A stretch of 54,509 nt of DNA, taken from positions 1 through 54,509 of the forward strand of contig JAVEDU010000065.1 in NCBI GenBank assembly GCA_030840805.1, in the 5' to 3' direction. Shown here one piece after another: positions 22,507 through 31,278 of this stretch. The notes under the pieces are model-generated. The model was not told where the DNA came from and did not search any database. It saw nothing but the letters and a program-made list of their open reading frames with translations. A program made the position numbers and the translations under genes. Each line of letters begins with the position of its first letter. Positions within the stretch are counted from its first letter, which is position 1. The DNA is from Actinomycetota bacterium. Lineage in GTDB: Bacteria; Actinomycetota; Actinomycetes; Mycobacteriales; HKI-0501.

Positions 22507-25224
22507 CTACCGGTCGAACACCTCCAGCTCCGCCACCTGGGCCCGTACCGACGTGTCGCCCAGCACCGAGGAGACGGTGAGCCGGACGTACCGGGCCGTC
22601 ACCGGCTCGGCCGGCGTGAACGTCCGCATCAGCAGGTCCGGCGCGACCGGCCGCGGGGCCTGGTACGTGAAGGCGCCCGCCGTCAGGGGACGGAACGTCA
22701 CGCCGTCCGAGGACACCTCGACGGTGAAGTCCCGCAGCGCCTGGAACCGGGGAGCCGTGGTCGCCTTGTACGCGCCGACCCGCACCGACGTGATCGTCGC
22801 CGGCCGCGCCAGCGTGACCGTGGCGGTCTGGTCGGGGCCGTCGTTGTACGGCGTCGTGCCCGCCGGGGTGGCCCACGCGGTCGCCTGGGTGTCGTCGACG
22901 AGCAGCGTGACGGGCTGCGCCGGATCCTCCCCGGACGCGGTCACGGTGGCCCCGTTCGCGGGTGAGGCGAGGTTCGGGGCCAGCGCCAGCCGGACCCGGG
23001 TCGTCGCACCCGCGCGGACGGTCACACCGCGGACGGTCCGCACGCCGTGGCCCGGCGCCCGGACGGTGAGGGCGTAGGTCCCGGGCACCATCGTCGCGGT
23101 GACCGTCCCGCCACCCGCGGTTCGCCGCAGCGGCGTGCAGCGGGCCTCGTACTCCCCGACGAACACCTCCGCCCCGCGGATCGGGCGGCCGGTGGCGGCG
23201 TCCGTGACCGTGCCGGCGAGCGTGCCGTTGTGCCGCGCGACCGGGTGGTCGAACGCCGGCACCGGGTCGGTGTCGTCCCCGTCGACGGCGCTCGCCGACG
23301 CCCCCATCCCGCGCCGCGCGAACACCGACCAGATCAGGTCGGTGTCCCGGCCCCGGTACCGGTCCTGCGCCGCCAGCAGGATGCCGTCCCGGGCGTCCGG
23401 CATCGACGGGTCCGGCGCGGTGAGCGGCATGGCGTCGGTGATCATCCGCACCGCCCGCTCGGCGCCGGCGCTCGTGCCGTAGCGCGCGATCAGCGCCTTG
23501 CGCAGATCCCAGAGCGTGGCCGTCCAGATCTCGCCGTCCGCGTGCACCTCCGGCCCGGTGATGTCGTAGCCGAGGTCGCCGTAGTTCGTCGGGTTCCGGT
23601 CGTAGTCGTAGTTCCGGATGCCGCGGCGGGCGTTGCCCGTCACGTGCTCGCCGACGACGGCCTTGGTGGTCAGGTTCCGGCCGAACAGGTGGTTCAGCGC
23701 GTACCAGTCGCTCCAGCCCTCGCCCATCGCGTCGGACTGGAACGCGTTCAGCGCGTCGCCGCTCGCCACGTACCGGTTGGTCAGGCCGTGGGTGTACTCG
23801 TGCTGGATGACGCCCGCGTCGAAGTCGCCGTCCGCGTAGGGGCCCTCGAAGGCGTCGTTCACCGGCTCCCACAGGAACATCCCGCTCCACGACGGCACCC
23901 CGTCCGGCATGGTGGCGAAGTACGCATTGTTGCGGCCGGTGCCGTCGGCCACGGCCGCCCCGGCGTCGACCAGGCCGATCACGGCGTCACCGCCGAGTCC
24001 GCCCCGGCCCCGGTTGTCCAGCTGGAAGTTGCCCGCGTCCTCGGTGAACCCCAGCCGGTAGTACTCGTCGTGGATCCGGTTGTGGTGCCAGAACAGGTTC
24101 GTCGCGGCCGGGTTCAGGTCGGGCGCGTAGGAGGTCCCCCGGCTGCGCTGCCAGCTCTGCCCGTACCGGTAGTCGAACTGTCCGGTCGGGCTGACCGGGC
24201 GCGGTCCGGTGCCGGCCGGGGCGTAGGCGCTCTCGTAGTTGCCGTAGGTGTCGGCGTTGTTCCCGAAGGTGGTCGGCCCCGTGCCCGGGAGCGGCCGCAC
24301 GTAGCCGCCAGGGGAGACCGCGGTCGGGCCGAACGAGACCCGCACCGGTGTCCCGCCCCTCGCCGCGCCCGGGAAGTTCGGGTACACGGTGCCGCCGGCC
24401 GCGTCGGTGACCAGGCTCCGGCGGTACAGCACCGCGCCGGTCGCCGCGTCCACGATCACGTCCTGTGCGTCGTCGGCAGCCCGGGTGAACAGCACGCGGT
24501 ACGCCGGCCGCGCACCGGACCCGGTGAGGAACACCGTCCGCTGCGCGCGCGGGGACGCCGCGAACGGCCCGCGGGCGTACACCGAGTACCCGTGTTCCTG
24601 CCGCGCCGTGCCCGGGGCGTACCGCGTGCCGGGCGCCACCGCGCGGACCGTGCGGTCCACCGCGGCCTCGGGCGTCAGCGTGTACGCGGCGGCGAGCCGG
24701 TCGGCGACCCGGCTCGGGTTGCCGCCGTACGACAGCACGCGGCCGTCCCGGGTGACCGCGACGACGAGCCGGCCGCCGTGGACGGCGGTCACCCCGTCCA
24801 CGACCTGGGTGAACGTGACGACCCGCGTCCCGGTGCCCGGCAGCGCGTGGTCCCGCGTGACGGCGAGCGCGGCGACCTCGGTCGCCGCGAGGCCGAACAG
24901 CCCGCGCCGGTCGGTGAGCCAGCGCCGCGCCACGGTGGCGGGCGTACCGGCGGCCGGATCGGAGAGGTACCCGCCGGGCCGGGCGAGCGCGCGCGGCGTA
25001 CCGAACCGGCTGTCCCAGGAGATCCGCGTCCCGGCCAGCGCACGGGCGGCGGCGCGCTGGGCGGCCGTCGGGGTGACCACGGTGGCGATGCGGGGATCGG
25101 CGCCCGGCGGCGGCGCCGGATCGTCGTGGTGCACGATCGCGCCGGCCGGGGCGAACCCGAGGCCGGTGATCAGGCCGGAACCGAGCAGAGCGGCGCATGC
25201 TGCGCCCAGAAGCCTCCGTCGCAC
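22507..25224 (-). CDS. Secreted M36 (fungalysin-type) zinc metalloprotease with C-terminal F5/8 type C domain
   Basis: A 905-residue exported protease. The signal peptide (about residues 1-31) begins VRRRLLGAACAALLGSG and ends FAPAGA. A propeptide with FTP/PepSY-type regions follows. The zinc site is HEYTH at 475-479, with the third ligand Glu502 in MGEGWSDWYAL. C-terminal parts are a carboxypeptidase-regulatory-like beta-sandwich (LAGTVTDAATGRPIRGAEV) and a discoidin/F5-8 type C carbohydrate-binding domain, ending ELEVFDR. The GTG at 25224 has AAAGGG 9 nt upstream. It probably digests extracellular protein. It interrupts a gene pair adjacent in mycobacteria. Confidence 0.9.
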   Translation of the reverse strand: MRRRLLGAACAALLGSGLITGLGFAPAGAIVHHDDPAPPPGADPRIATVVTPTAAQRAAARALAGTRISWDSRFGTPRALARPGGYLSDPAAGTPATVARRWLTDRRGLFGLAATEVAALAVTRDHALPGTGTRVVTFTQVVDGVTAVHGGRLVVAVTRDGRVLSYGGNPSRVADRLAAAYTLTPEAAVDRTVRAVAPGTRYAPGTARQEHGYSVYARGPFAASPRAQRTVFLTGSGARPAYRVLFTRAADDAQDVIVDAATGAVLYRRSLVTDAAGGTVYPNFPGAARGGTPVRVSFGPTAVSPGGYVRPLPGTGPTTFGNNADTYGNYESAYAPAGTGPRPVSPTGQFDYRYGQSWQRSRGTSYAPDLNPAATNLFWHHNRIHDEYYRLGFTEDAGNFQLDNRGRGGLGGDAVIGLVDAGAAVADGTGRNNAYFATMPDGVPSWSGMFLWEPVNDAFEGPYADGDFDAGVIQHEYTHGLTNRYVASGDALNAFQSDAMGEGWSDWYALNHLFGRNLTTKAVVGEHVTGNARRGIRNYDYDRNPTNYGDLGYDITGPEVHADGEIWTATLWDLRKALIARYGTSAGAERAVRMITDAMPLTAPDPSMPDARDGILLAAQDRYRGRDTDLIWSVFARRGMGASASAVDGDDTDPVPAFDHPVARHNGTLAGTVTDAATGRPIRGAEVFVGEYEARCTPLRRTAGGGTVTATMVPGTYALTVRAPGHGVRTVRGVTVRAGATTRVRLALAPNLASPANGATVTASGEDPAQPVTLLVDDTQATAWATPAGTTPYNDGPDQTATVTLARPATITSVRVGAYKATTAPRFQALRDFTVEVSSDGVTFRPLTAGAFTYQAPRPVAPDLLMRTFTPAEPVTARYVRLTVSSVLGDTSVRAQVAELEVFDR

Positions 25225-25379
25225 GGGCGAGGACCCTTTCTCACGCGGCGTGCGGATGGGCACCACCGTGGGGTGACGGGGCGCGGATGCGGCCCGTGAG
25301 GGCTGTCCGTGGGGCAGGCCGGGACCTCGCGGCGACCATAGACGGTGTACCGGCGCGGTGTGGGCCCCCGGGGAGGGGC

Positions 25380-25385
25380 TACGCT
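25380..25385 (+). promoter_or_regulatory. Probable -10 (TACGCT) of the bS22 gene
   Basis: TACGCT lies 39 nt before the ATG; the leader contains AGGGA (25414-25418) as ribosome binding site. No good -35 is visible. Confidence 0.35.
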
Positions 25386-25424
25386 GTAGGCCGATCACCA
25401 CTTCGTTGGACCTAGGGATGTGGC

Positions 25425-25523
25425 ATGGGCTCGGTCATCAAGAAGCGCCGTAAGCGGATGGCGAAGAAGAAGCACCGCAAGCTGCTGAAGAAGACGCGCG
25501 TTCAGCGGCGCAACAAGAAGTAG
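25425..25523 (+). CDS. 30S ribosomal protein bS22 (AURKAIP1/COX24 domain)
   Basis: A 32-residue, extremely basic protein; the core [20 protein letters not shown] is the AURKAIP1/COX24 signature. In mycobacteria this protein (Rv0500B) was found as bS22 in 30S ribosome structures. It is easily missed because of its size. AGGGA lies 6 nt upstream of the ATG, and a perfect 13-bp hairpin follows 23 nt after the stop, so it is a one-gene unit. Confidence 0.93.
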   Translation: MGSVIKKRRKRMAKKKHRKLLKKTRVQRRNKK

Positions 25524-25546
25524 CCCCACCTCCCGCATCGTGCGCC

Positions 25547-25576
25547 GGCCGGCGCGCCCCCTCGGGCGCGCCGGCC
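25547..25576 (+). terminator. Hairpin terminator after bS22
   Basis: Perfect 13-bp arms GGCCGGCGCGCCC (25547-25559) and its complement (25564-25576) with loop CCTC. Confidence 0.8.
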
Positions 25577-25678
25577 TCGTCGTGTGGGGCCGAAGGGGTG
25601 TGAGCCGGTTCACCTTCACCGTGCGGGTGGACGCGGTCTCAGTAAACTCGCGGGCGTCGCCGAGCCGGGAGGGGCCGT

Positions 25679-26722
25679 ATGCCCGAGGTCGTGCTCGTCA
25701 CCGGGGTGAGCCGTCACCTCGGTAGCCGCGTTGCCGCGCGGCTCGCCGGGGACGACTCCGTCGGCCGCGTCATCGGTGTCGACACGGTCCCACCGCGGGG
25801 TGACGTCCTCGGCAGTCTCGGTCGTACCGAGTTCGTTCGCGCGGACATCCGGAACCCGCTGATCGCAAAGATCATCGCGGCCGCGGGCGTGGACACCGTG
25901 GTCCACATGAACGTCAACGCGACGCCGCGCGGCGCCGGCGGCCGGACGTCCATGAAGGAAATGAACGTCATCGGCACCATGCAGCTGCTCGCTGCGTGCC
26001 AGAAGGCGCCGAGCATGCGCAAGCTCGTCGTGAAGTCGACCTCGGCGGTGTACGGCTCCTCGCCGAAGGACCCCGCGCTGTTCACCGAGGACACCGAGCC
26101 GCGGCGGCTGCCCCGCGACGGGTACGGCAAGGACGCGGTGGAGGTCGAGGGGTACGTCCGCGGGTTCGCCCGGCGGCGGCCCGACGTGGTCGTCACGATG
26201 CTCCGGTTCGCGAACTTCCTCGGGCCCCGGATCGACACCCCGATCACGCGGTACTTCAGCCTCGCGGCGGTGCCGACCGTGCTCGGCTTCGATCCGCGGA
26301 TGCAGTTCCTGCACACCATGGACGGGCTCGCCGTGCTGGAACAGGCGACCCGGGAGGACCACCACGGGACGTACAACGTGGCCGGCAACGGCATCGTCCT
26401 GCTGTCCCAGGCGATCCGCCGCGCCGGCCGGCTCCAGATCCCCGTCCCGCAGCTCGCGGGCGTACCGCTGGGGATGGCCGTGCGGCGGGCCGGCCTCGTG
26501 GACTTCTCCGCCGATCAGCTGGACTTCCTCGCCTACGGTCGCGTCCTGGACACCGGCAAGCTCGCCCGCGACTTCGGGTTCACCACGCGGTACTCGACGG
26601 TGCAGGCATTCGACGACTTCGTCCGTAGCCGGAACCTGAGCACGGTGCTGGCGCCCGACACGATCGCCGCGGCGGAGCGGGCCATCCTGGCCGCGGTCGG
26701 CCGCAGGAGGACCGATGGCTGA
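25679..26722 (+). CDS. NAD-dependent epimerase/dehydratase (extended SDR; Rv0501-like)
   Basis: A 347-residue extended short-chain dehydrogenase. The nucleotide-binding loop is VTGVSRHLGSRVA (residues 7-19), VHMNVNAT occupies the HxAA position, and STSAVYGSS precedes the active site. The usual Y-x-x-x-K appears only as Tyr-Gly-Lys in DGYGKDAVEVEGYV, so the catalytic lysine is displaced. M. tuberculosis calls its counterpart galE2, but true UDP-galactose epimerase activity is doubtful. GGGAGGGG precedes the ATG. It overlaps the acyltransferase gene by 8 nt. Confidence 0.85.
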   Translation: MPEVVLVTGVSRHLGSRVAARLAGDDSVGRVIGVDTVPPRGDVLGSLGRTEFVRADIRNPLIAKIIAAAGVDTVVHMNVNATPRGAGGRTSMKEMNVIGTMQLLAACQKAPSMRKLVVKSTSAVYGSSPKDPALFTEDTEPRRLPRDGYGKDAVEVEGYVRGFARRRPDVVVTMLRFANFLGPRIDTPITRYFSLAAVPTVLGFDPRMQFLHTMDGLAVLEQATREDHHGTYNVAGNGIVLLSQAIRRAGRLQIPVPQLAGVPLGMAVRRAGLVDFSADQLDFLAYGRVLDTGKLARDFGFTTRYSTVQAFDDFVRSRNLSTVLAPDTIAAAERAILAAVGRRRTDG

Positions 26723-28190
26723 GAGCGTGTCCGAGGGGGCCCGGGTCATCCCGATCACCTCCGCCGCGTCGCGTCGTGCGGACGGGCCCGAGCCGGAGAC
26801 CGAGGTGACCACCACGACGGACGACAGCCCGACGGAGAAGGCCGCGGCCCGGAAGGTCCCGTCCCCGAAGGCGACCGCGGCGAAGAAGGCCACCGCGGCG
26901 AAGAAGACGTCCGCCGCGAAGAAGGCCGCGCCGGGGACCGCGAAGAGGGCCACCGCGGACGCCGTCGTGCGGCCCCCCGCCGACGCGGGGGTGCCGGACA
27001 CCACGCGGCCCTCGGGCGGGCGGACCGCCGCGGGCCCGACCCGCCGTCCCGGAGCGTTCGCGTCCGCGGACCGGATCGCCCCGCGCACCGGCGTCCGCAC
27101 GCCGCGCGACCCGGTGATCCCGACGCCCGAGGAGCTCCAGGCGCTCGACGAGCCGGTGACGCGGGGGCCCGGACCCCGGCCCACCCGCGTGGCGCCGCCG
27201 GCCGCGCAGGACGCCCCGGCCGGTCCCGGGACCACGCCCGAGCCCGCGGCGCCCACCGGGGACGCGGCGCCCACCGGGGACGCGGCGACGCCGCCGGGAG
27301 ATACCGCTCCCGAGGCGCCCGCCGCCGAACCGGCCGACGCGCCCCATGCCGACCGGTGGGAGCGCAAGGTCGCGGGTGCGCTGGCGTTCCTGCGGCGCCG
27401 GATCACCGGCGAGTACGAGATCGACGACTTCGGGTTCGACGCGGACCTCACCGAGAACGTGCTGGCGGCCCCGTTCCGGCCGCTGTACGACAAGTACTGG
27501 CGGGTCGAGGTGACCGGCCTGGAGAACGTGCCGTCCGACGGCTCCGCGCTGGTGGTCGGCAACCACTCCGGCACGATGGCCGCGCTCGACGCGGTGATGG
27601 TGCAGCTGGCGCTGTTGGACCACCATCCGGCGGGGCGGCACCTGCGGATGCTCGGCGCGGACCTGGTGTTCGCGTCGCCGTTCGTGGGGGAGCTGGCCCG
27701 CAAGAGCGGGTCCACCCTCGCCTGCAACGCCGACGCCGAGCGGCTGCTCTGCGACGGTCACGTGGTCGGCGTGTGGCCGGAGGGGTTCAAGGGGATCGGC
27801 AAACCGTTCAGCGAACGGTACAAGCTCCAGCGGTTCGGCCGGGGCGGCTTCGTCTCGGCGGCGCTCAAGACCGGCGCGCCGATCATCCCGGTGTCGATCG
27901 TGGGCGCCGAGGAGATCTACCCGATGCTCGGCAACGCCAAGACGCTGGCCCGCCTGCTGGGGCTGCCGTACTTCCCGCTGACGCCGACGTTCCCGTGGCT
28001 GGGGCCGCTCGGGCTGGTGCCGATGCCGTCCAAGTGGCTCATCGAGTTCGGGGAGCCGATCCCGACGGAGCACCTGGTCGACCAGGCCGACGACCCGATG
28101 CTGGTCTTCAACCTCACCGACCAGGTACGGGAGACGATCCAGCAGACGCTGTACCGGCTGCTGCTGCGCCGCAAGAGCGTCTTCTCCTAG
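26715..28190 (+). CDS. Lysophospholipid acyltransferase family protein with long low-complexity N-terminus
   Basis: A 491-residue protein. Residues 1-210 are disordered: a Lys/Ala-rich stretch (KATAAKKATAAKKTSAAKKA, about 55-75) and Pro/Ala/Gly-rich sequence. Residues about 215-490 form a PlsC-like domain, with VVGNHSGTMAALD at the usual HX4D site (here seven residues separate His and Asp) and WPEGFKGIGKPFSERYKLQ as the glycerol-phosphate-binding motif. It likely acylates a lysophospholipid at the membrane face. AGGAGG precedes the ATG inside the epimerase gene. Rv0502 is the counterpart. Palindrome copy 3 follows the stop. Confidence 0.85.
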   Translation: MAESVSEGARVIPITSAASRRADGPEPETEVTTTTDDSPTEKAAARKVPSPKATAAKKATAAKKTSAAKKAAPGTAKRATADAVVRPPADAGVPDTTRPSGGRTAAGPTRRPGAFASADRIAPRTGVRTPRDPVIPTPEELQALDEPVTRGPGPRPTRVAPPAAQDAPAGPGTTPEPAAPTGDAAPTGDAATPPGDTAPEAPAAEPADAPHADRWERKVAGALAFLRRRITGEYEIDDFGFDADLTENVLAAPFRPLYDKYWRVEVTGLENVPSDGSALVVGNHSGTMAALDAVMVQLALLDHHPAGRHLRMLGADLVFASPFVGELARKSGSTLACNADAERLLCDGHVVGVWPEGFKGIGKPFSERYKLQRFGRGGFVSAALKTGAPIIPVSIVGAEEIYPMLGNAKTLARLLGLPYFPLTPTFPWLGPLGLVPMPSKWLIEFGEPIPTEHLVDQADDPMLVFNLTDQVRETIQQTLYRLLLRRKSVFS

Positions 28191-28198
28191 GACGACCC

Positions 28199-28265
28199 CG
28201 CGTTGATCATGGACTTTGCAACACGACACACGGGCGTGTCTGTTGCAAAGTCCATGATCAACGCG
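28199..28265. repeat. TTGATCATGG palindrome, copy 3 (acyltransferase/HAD junction)
   Basis: The most perfect copy: 25-bp complementary arms, starting CGCGTTGATCATGGACTTTG on the left, with a one-base bulge and short inner pairing GACAC/GTGTC. It lies 9 nt after the acyltransferase stop and 11 nt before the stop of the convergent HAD gene. Confidence 0.85.
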
Positions 28266-28275
28266 AGAGGGCGGC

Positions 28276-29166
28276 TCAGCGCCAGCGGCGGCGCGCCACC
28301 GTGGCCGCCGCGATCCCGCCCGCGACCGCCCCCGCGCCGAGGACGGTCGGCACGCCCACCCGCGCCGCCTTCCGTCCCGTGCGGAAGTCCCGGACCTGCC
28401 AGCCGCGCGCCCGGGCCTCCCGCTTGAGACTCGGGTCCGGGTTGATCGCCACGGCGGTGCCCACCGCGGACAGCATCGGGATGTCGTTCACCGAGTCGCT
28501 GTACGCCGTGCAGCGGGCCAGCTCCAGCCCCTCCCGGTCGGCGAGCGCCAGCACGGCCTCCGCCTTCGCCGGCCCGTGCAGGGGCTCCCCGACGAGACGA
28601 CCGGTGTAGACGCCGTCGTCGACCTCCGAGACCGTGCCGAGGGCGCCCGTCAGCCCGAGCCGGCGGGCGATGATCGCGGCGAGCTCGATCGGCGTGGCCG
28701 TGACCAGCCAGACCCGCTGCCCGGCGTCGAGATGCATCTGGGCGAGCGCGCGGGTGCCGGACCACACCCGCTCGGCCATGATCTCGTCGTAGATCTCCTC
28801 GCCGACGTTCACGATGTCCTCGACCTTGCGTCCCGCCACGAACGCGAGCGCCGCCTCGCGGGCCTGCAGCATCGACGCGGGCTGCTCGGTGCCGCCGACC
28901 CGGAACTTCACCTGCTGCCACGCGAACCGCACGAGGTCGCCGGTCGTGAAGAACTTCCGGGCGGCCAGGCCGCGGGCGAAATGGTAGATCGACGCGCCCA
29001 TCATCATCGTGTTGTCGACGTCGAAGAACGCGGCCGCGCCCGGGTCGGCCGGGACGGCGCGGGAGGCCCCCACCTCGGCCGCCGCCGCGCTGGCCGCGCC
29101 GGCGATGACGGCGCGGACCTCTTCCTCTTGCCTGCGGCGGCGCAGGCGCGACAGCGTGGGACTCAC
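28276..29166 (-). CDS. HAD-superfamily IB hydrolase (SerB1-like) with C-terminal membrane segment
   Basis: A 296-residue HAD phosphatase. Motif I is FFDVDNTMM (nucleophile and acid aspartates), motif II Ser/Thr in WLVTATP, motif III Lys in GPAKAEAVL, and motif IV the aspartates in [13 protein letters not shown]-terminal hydrophobic segment ([20 protein letters not shown]) before a basic end suggests membrane attachment. Subfamily IB includes phosphoserine and other small-molecule phosphatases; M. tuberculosis names the counterpart SerB1, but the substrate is not proven. The GTG start is taken at 29166. Confidence 0.88.
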   Translation of the reverse strand: MSPTLSRLRRRRQEEEVRAVIAGAASAAAAEVGASRAVPADPGAAAFFDVDNTMMMGASIYHFARGLAARKFFTTGDLVRFAWQQVKFRVGGTEQPASMLQAREAALAFVAGRKVEDIVNVGEEIYDEIMAERVWSGTRALAQMHLDAGQRVWLVTATPIELAAIIARRLGLTGALGTVSEVDDGVYTGRLVGEPLHGPAKAEAVLALADREGLELARCTAYSDSVNDIPMLSAVGTAVAINPDPSLKREARARGWQVRDFRTGRKAARVGVPTVLGAGAVAGGIAAATVARRRWR

Positions 29167-29222
29167 AACCCGACTCTAACCGCGCCGACCCGGTCGGGGC
29201 GCCCGGCGCGCACCGTACGGGC

Positions 29223-30416
29223 TCAGCGTCGGGGGATGAGGCGGTCCACCACGCCCGGAGCGGAGGTCGGCGCCGGGGTGGGGCTCGGGGCGGCCGTCTG
29301 CCCGCCGACGAGCGGGCCGAGCAGGCCCCCGACGACGCCCCCGACCGTGCCGGTGACGGTGTCGAGCAGCCCGCCCAGGCCGGGGTCGGACTCGGTGTAG
29401 CCGGGCATTCCGGGGATGCCGGAGCCGGGGTACCCGGGGGAGGTGAAGCCGCTGCCGCTGGGCACCACGCCGCCGAGGCCCGGCAGGCTCGGGATGCCGG
29501 CGGGCACCGTGCCGTCGGGCAGGATGCCGGTTCCGGCCGTGCCGCTCGGGAGCGGGATCGGGAGCCCGCTCGCGCCGACGGCCGGTGTGGACGGCAGGGC
29601 GGCGCAGCGCTGCGGCAGCGGCCCGAGATCGTCGGTGCCGCCCTCGTCGGCGTACCCCGTCGTGCACAGCAGCGAACCCCGGAGGTCCACCGAACGGGAC
29701 TGGATCTGCTCGAGCAACACCAGGGAGTCCAGGGCGCGGTCCCGCCCGTCCGCCCCGAGGCTCGGAAGCAGGGCGGCGAGATCCGACCGCTGTGCGAGGA
29801 CGAACCCGTCCACCGCGTCCAGGGGCGCCCGGTCCTGCTGGTCGACCGCGGCCTTGCCGAGCAGCCTGGTGCCGGCCCGGGCGGCCTCGTCCATGTCGTC
29901 GAAGGTCTTGACCACGGCCGGCGTGCTGCCGAGGACCGAGGCCGTCTCCTGTATCCGGGTCCGGGCGAAGTCGAGGAACAGTCGGCCCCGGTTGACGTCC
30001 GAGGACGCCAGGGTGAGCTGCGCCGACTCGGTCGACCGCTTGACGCCGTACAGCGTGTCGCCGGGCACCGCGCCGGTGCTCGCCGCACCGATGCCGGACA
30101 CCGCGAGCACACCGGCGAGCGCCGGGCCGGCGATGACGACGCGGCGCGGCACCCGGCGGCGCGGACGGACCGGTTCGGCGGTCTCGGGTGCGGGGCCCTG
30201 GACGTCCAGCACGGCCACCAGCCGGGTCCGCAGTCTCTCGCGGTACGCGGGGTCCATGACCGGCGTGGGCATCGCGCCGAGCGCGGCCGCGGTGCCGGCC
30301 AGCTCGGCCAGTTCATCGTCGCGCGAGCGCACCGGGGTGCCGCCCGCCCGGGCGTCGAGGAGCTCGGCGAAGCGCTCGGCCCGCCGCCGTGGGAACGGAA
30401 TCACCACGCCTCTCAC
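29223..30416 (-). CDS. DUF5667-domain single-pass membrane protein, probable RsbN-type anti-sigma factor
   Basis: A 397-residue protein. Residues 1-95 are cytoplasmic and charged; 96-116 form one membrane helix (VVIAGPALAGVLAVSGIGAA). Next comes a DUF5667 domain (about 117-225: GAVPGDTLYGVKRSTESAQL), then a Gly/Pro/Ser-rich extracellular tail. It is directly downstream of a BldN-like sigma gene, exactly where Streptomyces has rsbN, the anti-sigma factor of BldN. Its own promoter has the BldN-type sequence CGTAAC-N17-CGTTGC. The anti-sigma role is inferred from this context. Start GTG codons near 30416 are alternatives. Confidence 0.8.
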   Translation of the reverse strand: MRGVVIPFPRRRAERFAELLDARAGGTPVRSRDDELAELAGTAAALGAMPTPVMDPAYRERLRTRLVAVLDVQGPAPETAEPVRPRRRVPRRVVIAGPALAGVLAVSGIGAASTGAVPGDTLYGVKRSTESAQLTLASSDVNRGRLFLDFARTRIQETASVLGSTPAVVKTFDDMDEAARAGTRLLGKAAVDQQDRAPLDAVDGFVLAQRSDLAALLPSLGADGRDRALDSLVLLEQIQSRSVDLRGSLLCTTGYADEGGTDDLGPLPQRCAALPSTPAVGASGLPIPLPSGTAGTGILPDGTVPAGIPSLPGLGGVVPSGSGFTSPGYPGSGIPGMPGYTESDPGLGGLLDTVTGTVGGVVGGLLGPLVGGQTAAPSPTPAPTSAPGVVDRLIPRR

Positions 30417-30459
30417 CCCCTGTCACCCTGGTCAACCGACGCGTGTGTCGGTACCGGGT

Positions 30460-30488
30460 GCAACGCGCGGGGGCAGGCATCGGTTACG
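30460..30488 (-). promoter_or_regulatory. BldN-type ECF promoter before the DUF5667 gene
   Basis: On the minus strand, CGTAAC (30488-30483), a 17-nt spacer and CGTTGC (30465-30460) match the BldN consensus as I recall it (CGTAAC, about 16 nt, CGTTGA). It ends 44 nt before the gene start. This predicts that the sigma factor transcribes its own antagonist. Confidence 0.6.
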
Positions 30489-30519
30489 GGTGAGACTTGA
30501 CTTTCCGCAGTGGTTACGG

Positions 30520-31278
30520 TCACGGGGTGAAACCTTCGGGCAGCAGCCGGCCCAGGGAACGCACCGCGCGGTACTGGAGCGCCTTGATGGCACCGTCGTT
30601 CTTCCCCATCGTCTGCGCCGTCTCGCTGACCGACATGCCGTTGATGAAGCGCAGGACGATGCACTCCTGCTGTTCGGCGTTCAACCGCTTGACCGCCTCG
30701 AGGAGGGTCGCGTTGGTGAGCGCGTCCAGGACCTCGCCCTCGGGTCCGTCGGCGAGCTGGTCCGCGTCCCGCATGTCCGCGGTGGTGACCTCCAGCCGGA
30801 ACCGGCTGGACTTGAAGTGGTCGGCGGCCAGGTTCCGGGCGATCGTGACCAGCCAGGCGCCGAGGTCACGGCCCTGCCAGGTCACCGAGCCGATGCGCCG
30901 CAGCGCGCGCAGGAACGTCTCGCTGGTCAGGTCCTCGGCGAGCGATCGGCTCCCGACGCGGTAGTAGAGGAATCGGTACACCGTGTCGACGTACCGGTCG
31001 TACAGCTGGCCGAACGCATCCGAGTCGCCGTCGCGGGCCCGCTCGACGAGCTGCCACACCGGATCGTGCTCGGACGGTCCGTCGGGGTCCCCCGGCGGTC
31101 GCACCTTGGCGGTGCCGCGCGCGGTCGGTCCCGCCGAATACGGGGAGGGGCGCCGCCGCGGCGACTCGTCGACAAGAGGTGCGTCCCGGGTGGCGAGGAG
31201 GAGCTCGTGCAGCGCCACGAGGCCCCGGGCGAGGACGTCGTCGCCCGGACCGACCGCCCACGAGGCGGTCCCGCTCAC
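30520..31278 (-). CDS. bldN: ECF sigma factor, BldN family
   Basis: A 252-residue sigma factor. Residues 1-75 are an N-terminal extension (LVALHELLLATRDAPL), as in Streptomyces BldN, where the extension is removed by proteolysis. Region 2 (about 85-155) contains FGQLYDRYVDTVYRFLYYRV, SETFLRALRR and WLVTIARNLAADHFK; region 4 (about 190-245) contains QECIVLRFINGMSVSETA. BldN directs aerial-hypha and sporulation genes. I chose the GTG at 31278 because a short upstream ORF with a strong ribosome binding site ends over it as GTGA. A longer frame to 31392 lacks a well-placed site. Confidence 0.87.
   Translation of the reverse strand: MSGTASWAVGPGDDVLARGLVALHELLLATRDAPLVDESPRRRPSPYSAGPTARGTAKVRPPGDPDGPSEHDPVWQLVERARDGDSDAFGQLYDRYVDTVYRFLYYRVGSRSLAEDLTSETFLRALRRIGSVTWQGRDLGAWLVTIARNLAADHFKSSRFRLEVTTADMRDADQLADGPEGEVLDALTNATLLEAVKRLNAEQQECIVLRFINGMSVSETAQTMGKNDGAIKALQYRAVRSLGRLLPEGFTP

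Noticed and set aside
12990-28265. Short peptides such as IMDFATDTPVCRVAKSMI recurring in frames across the palindromes.
   Set aside because: They are translations of the repeated palindrome itself, occur on both strands because of its symmetry, and have no ribosome binding site or codon bias.
30513-30518. A second CGTAAC on the minus strand upstream of the BldN-type promoter.
   Set aside because: No CGTTGA-like -10 lies 16-17 nt downstream of it; the sequence there is TCTCAC.
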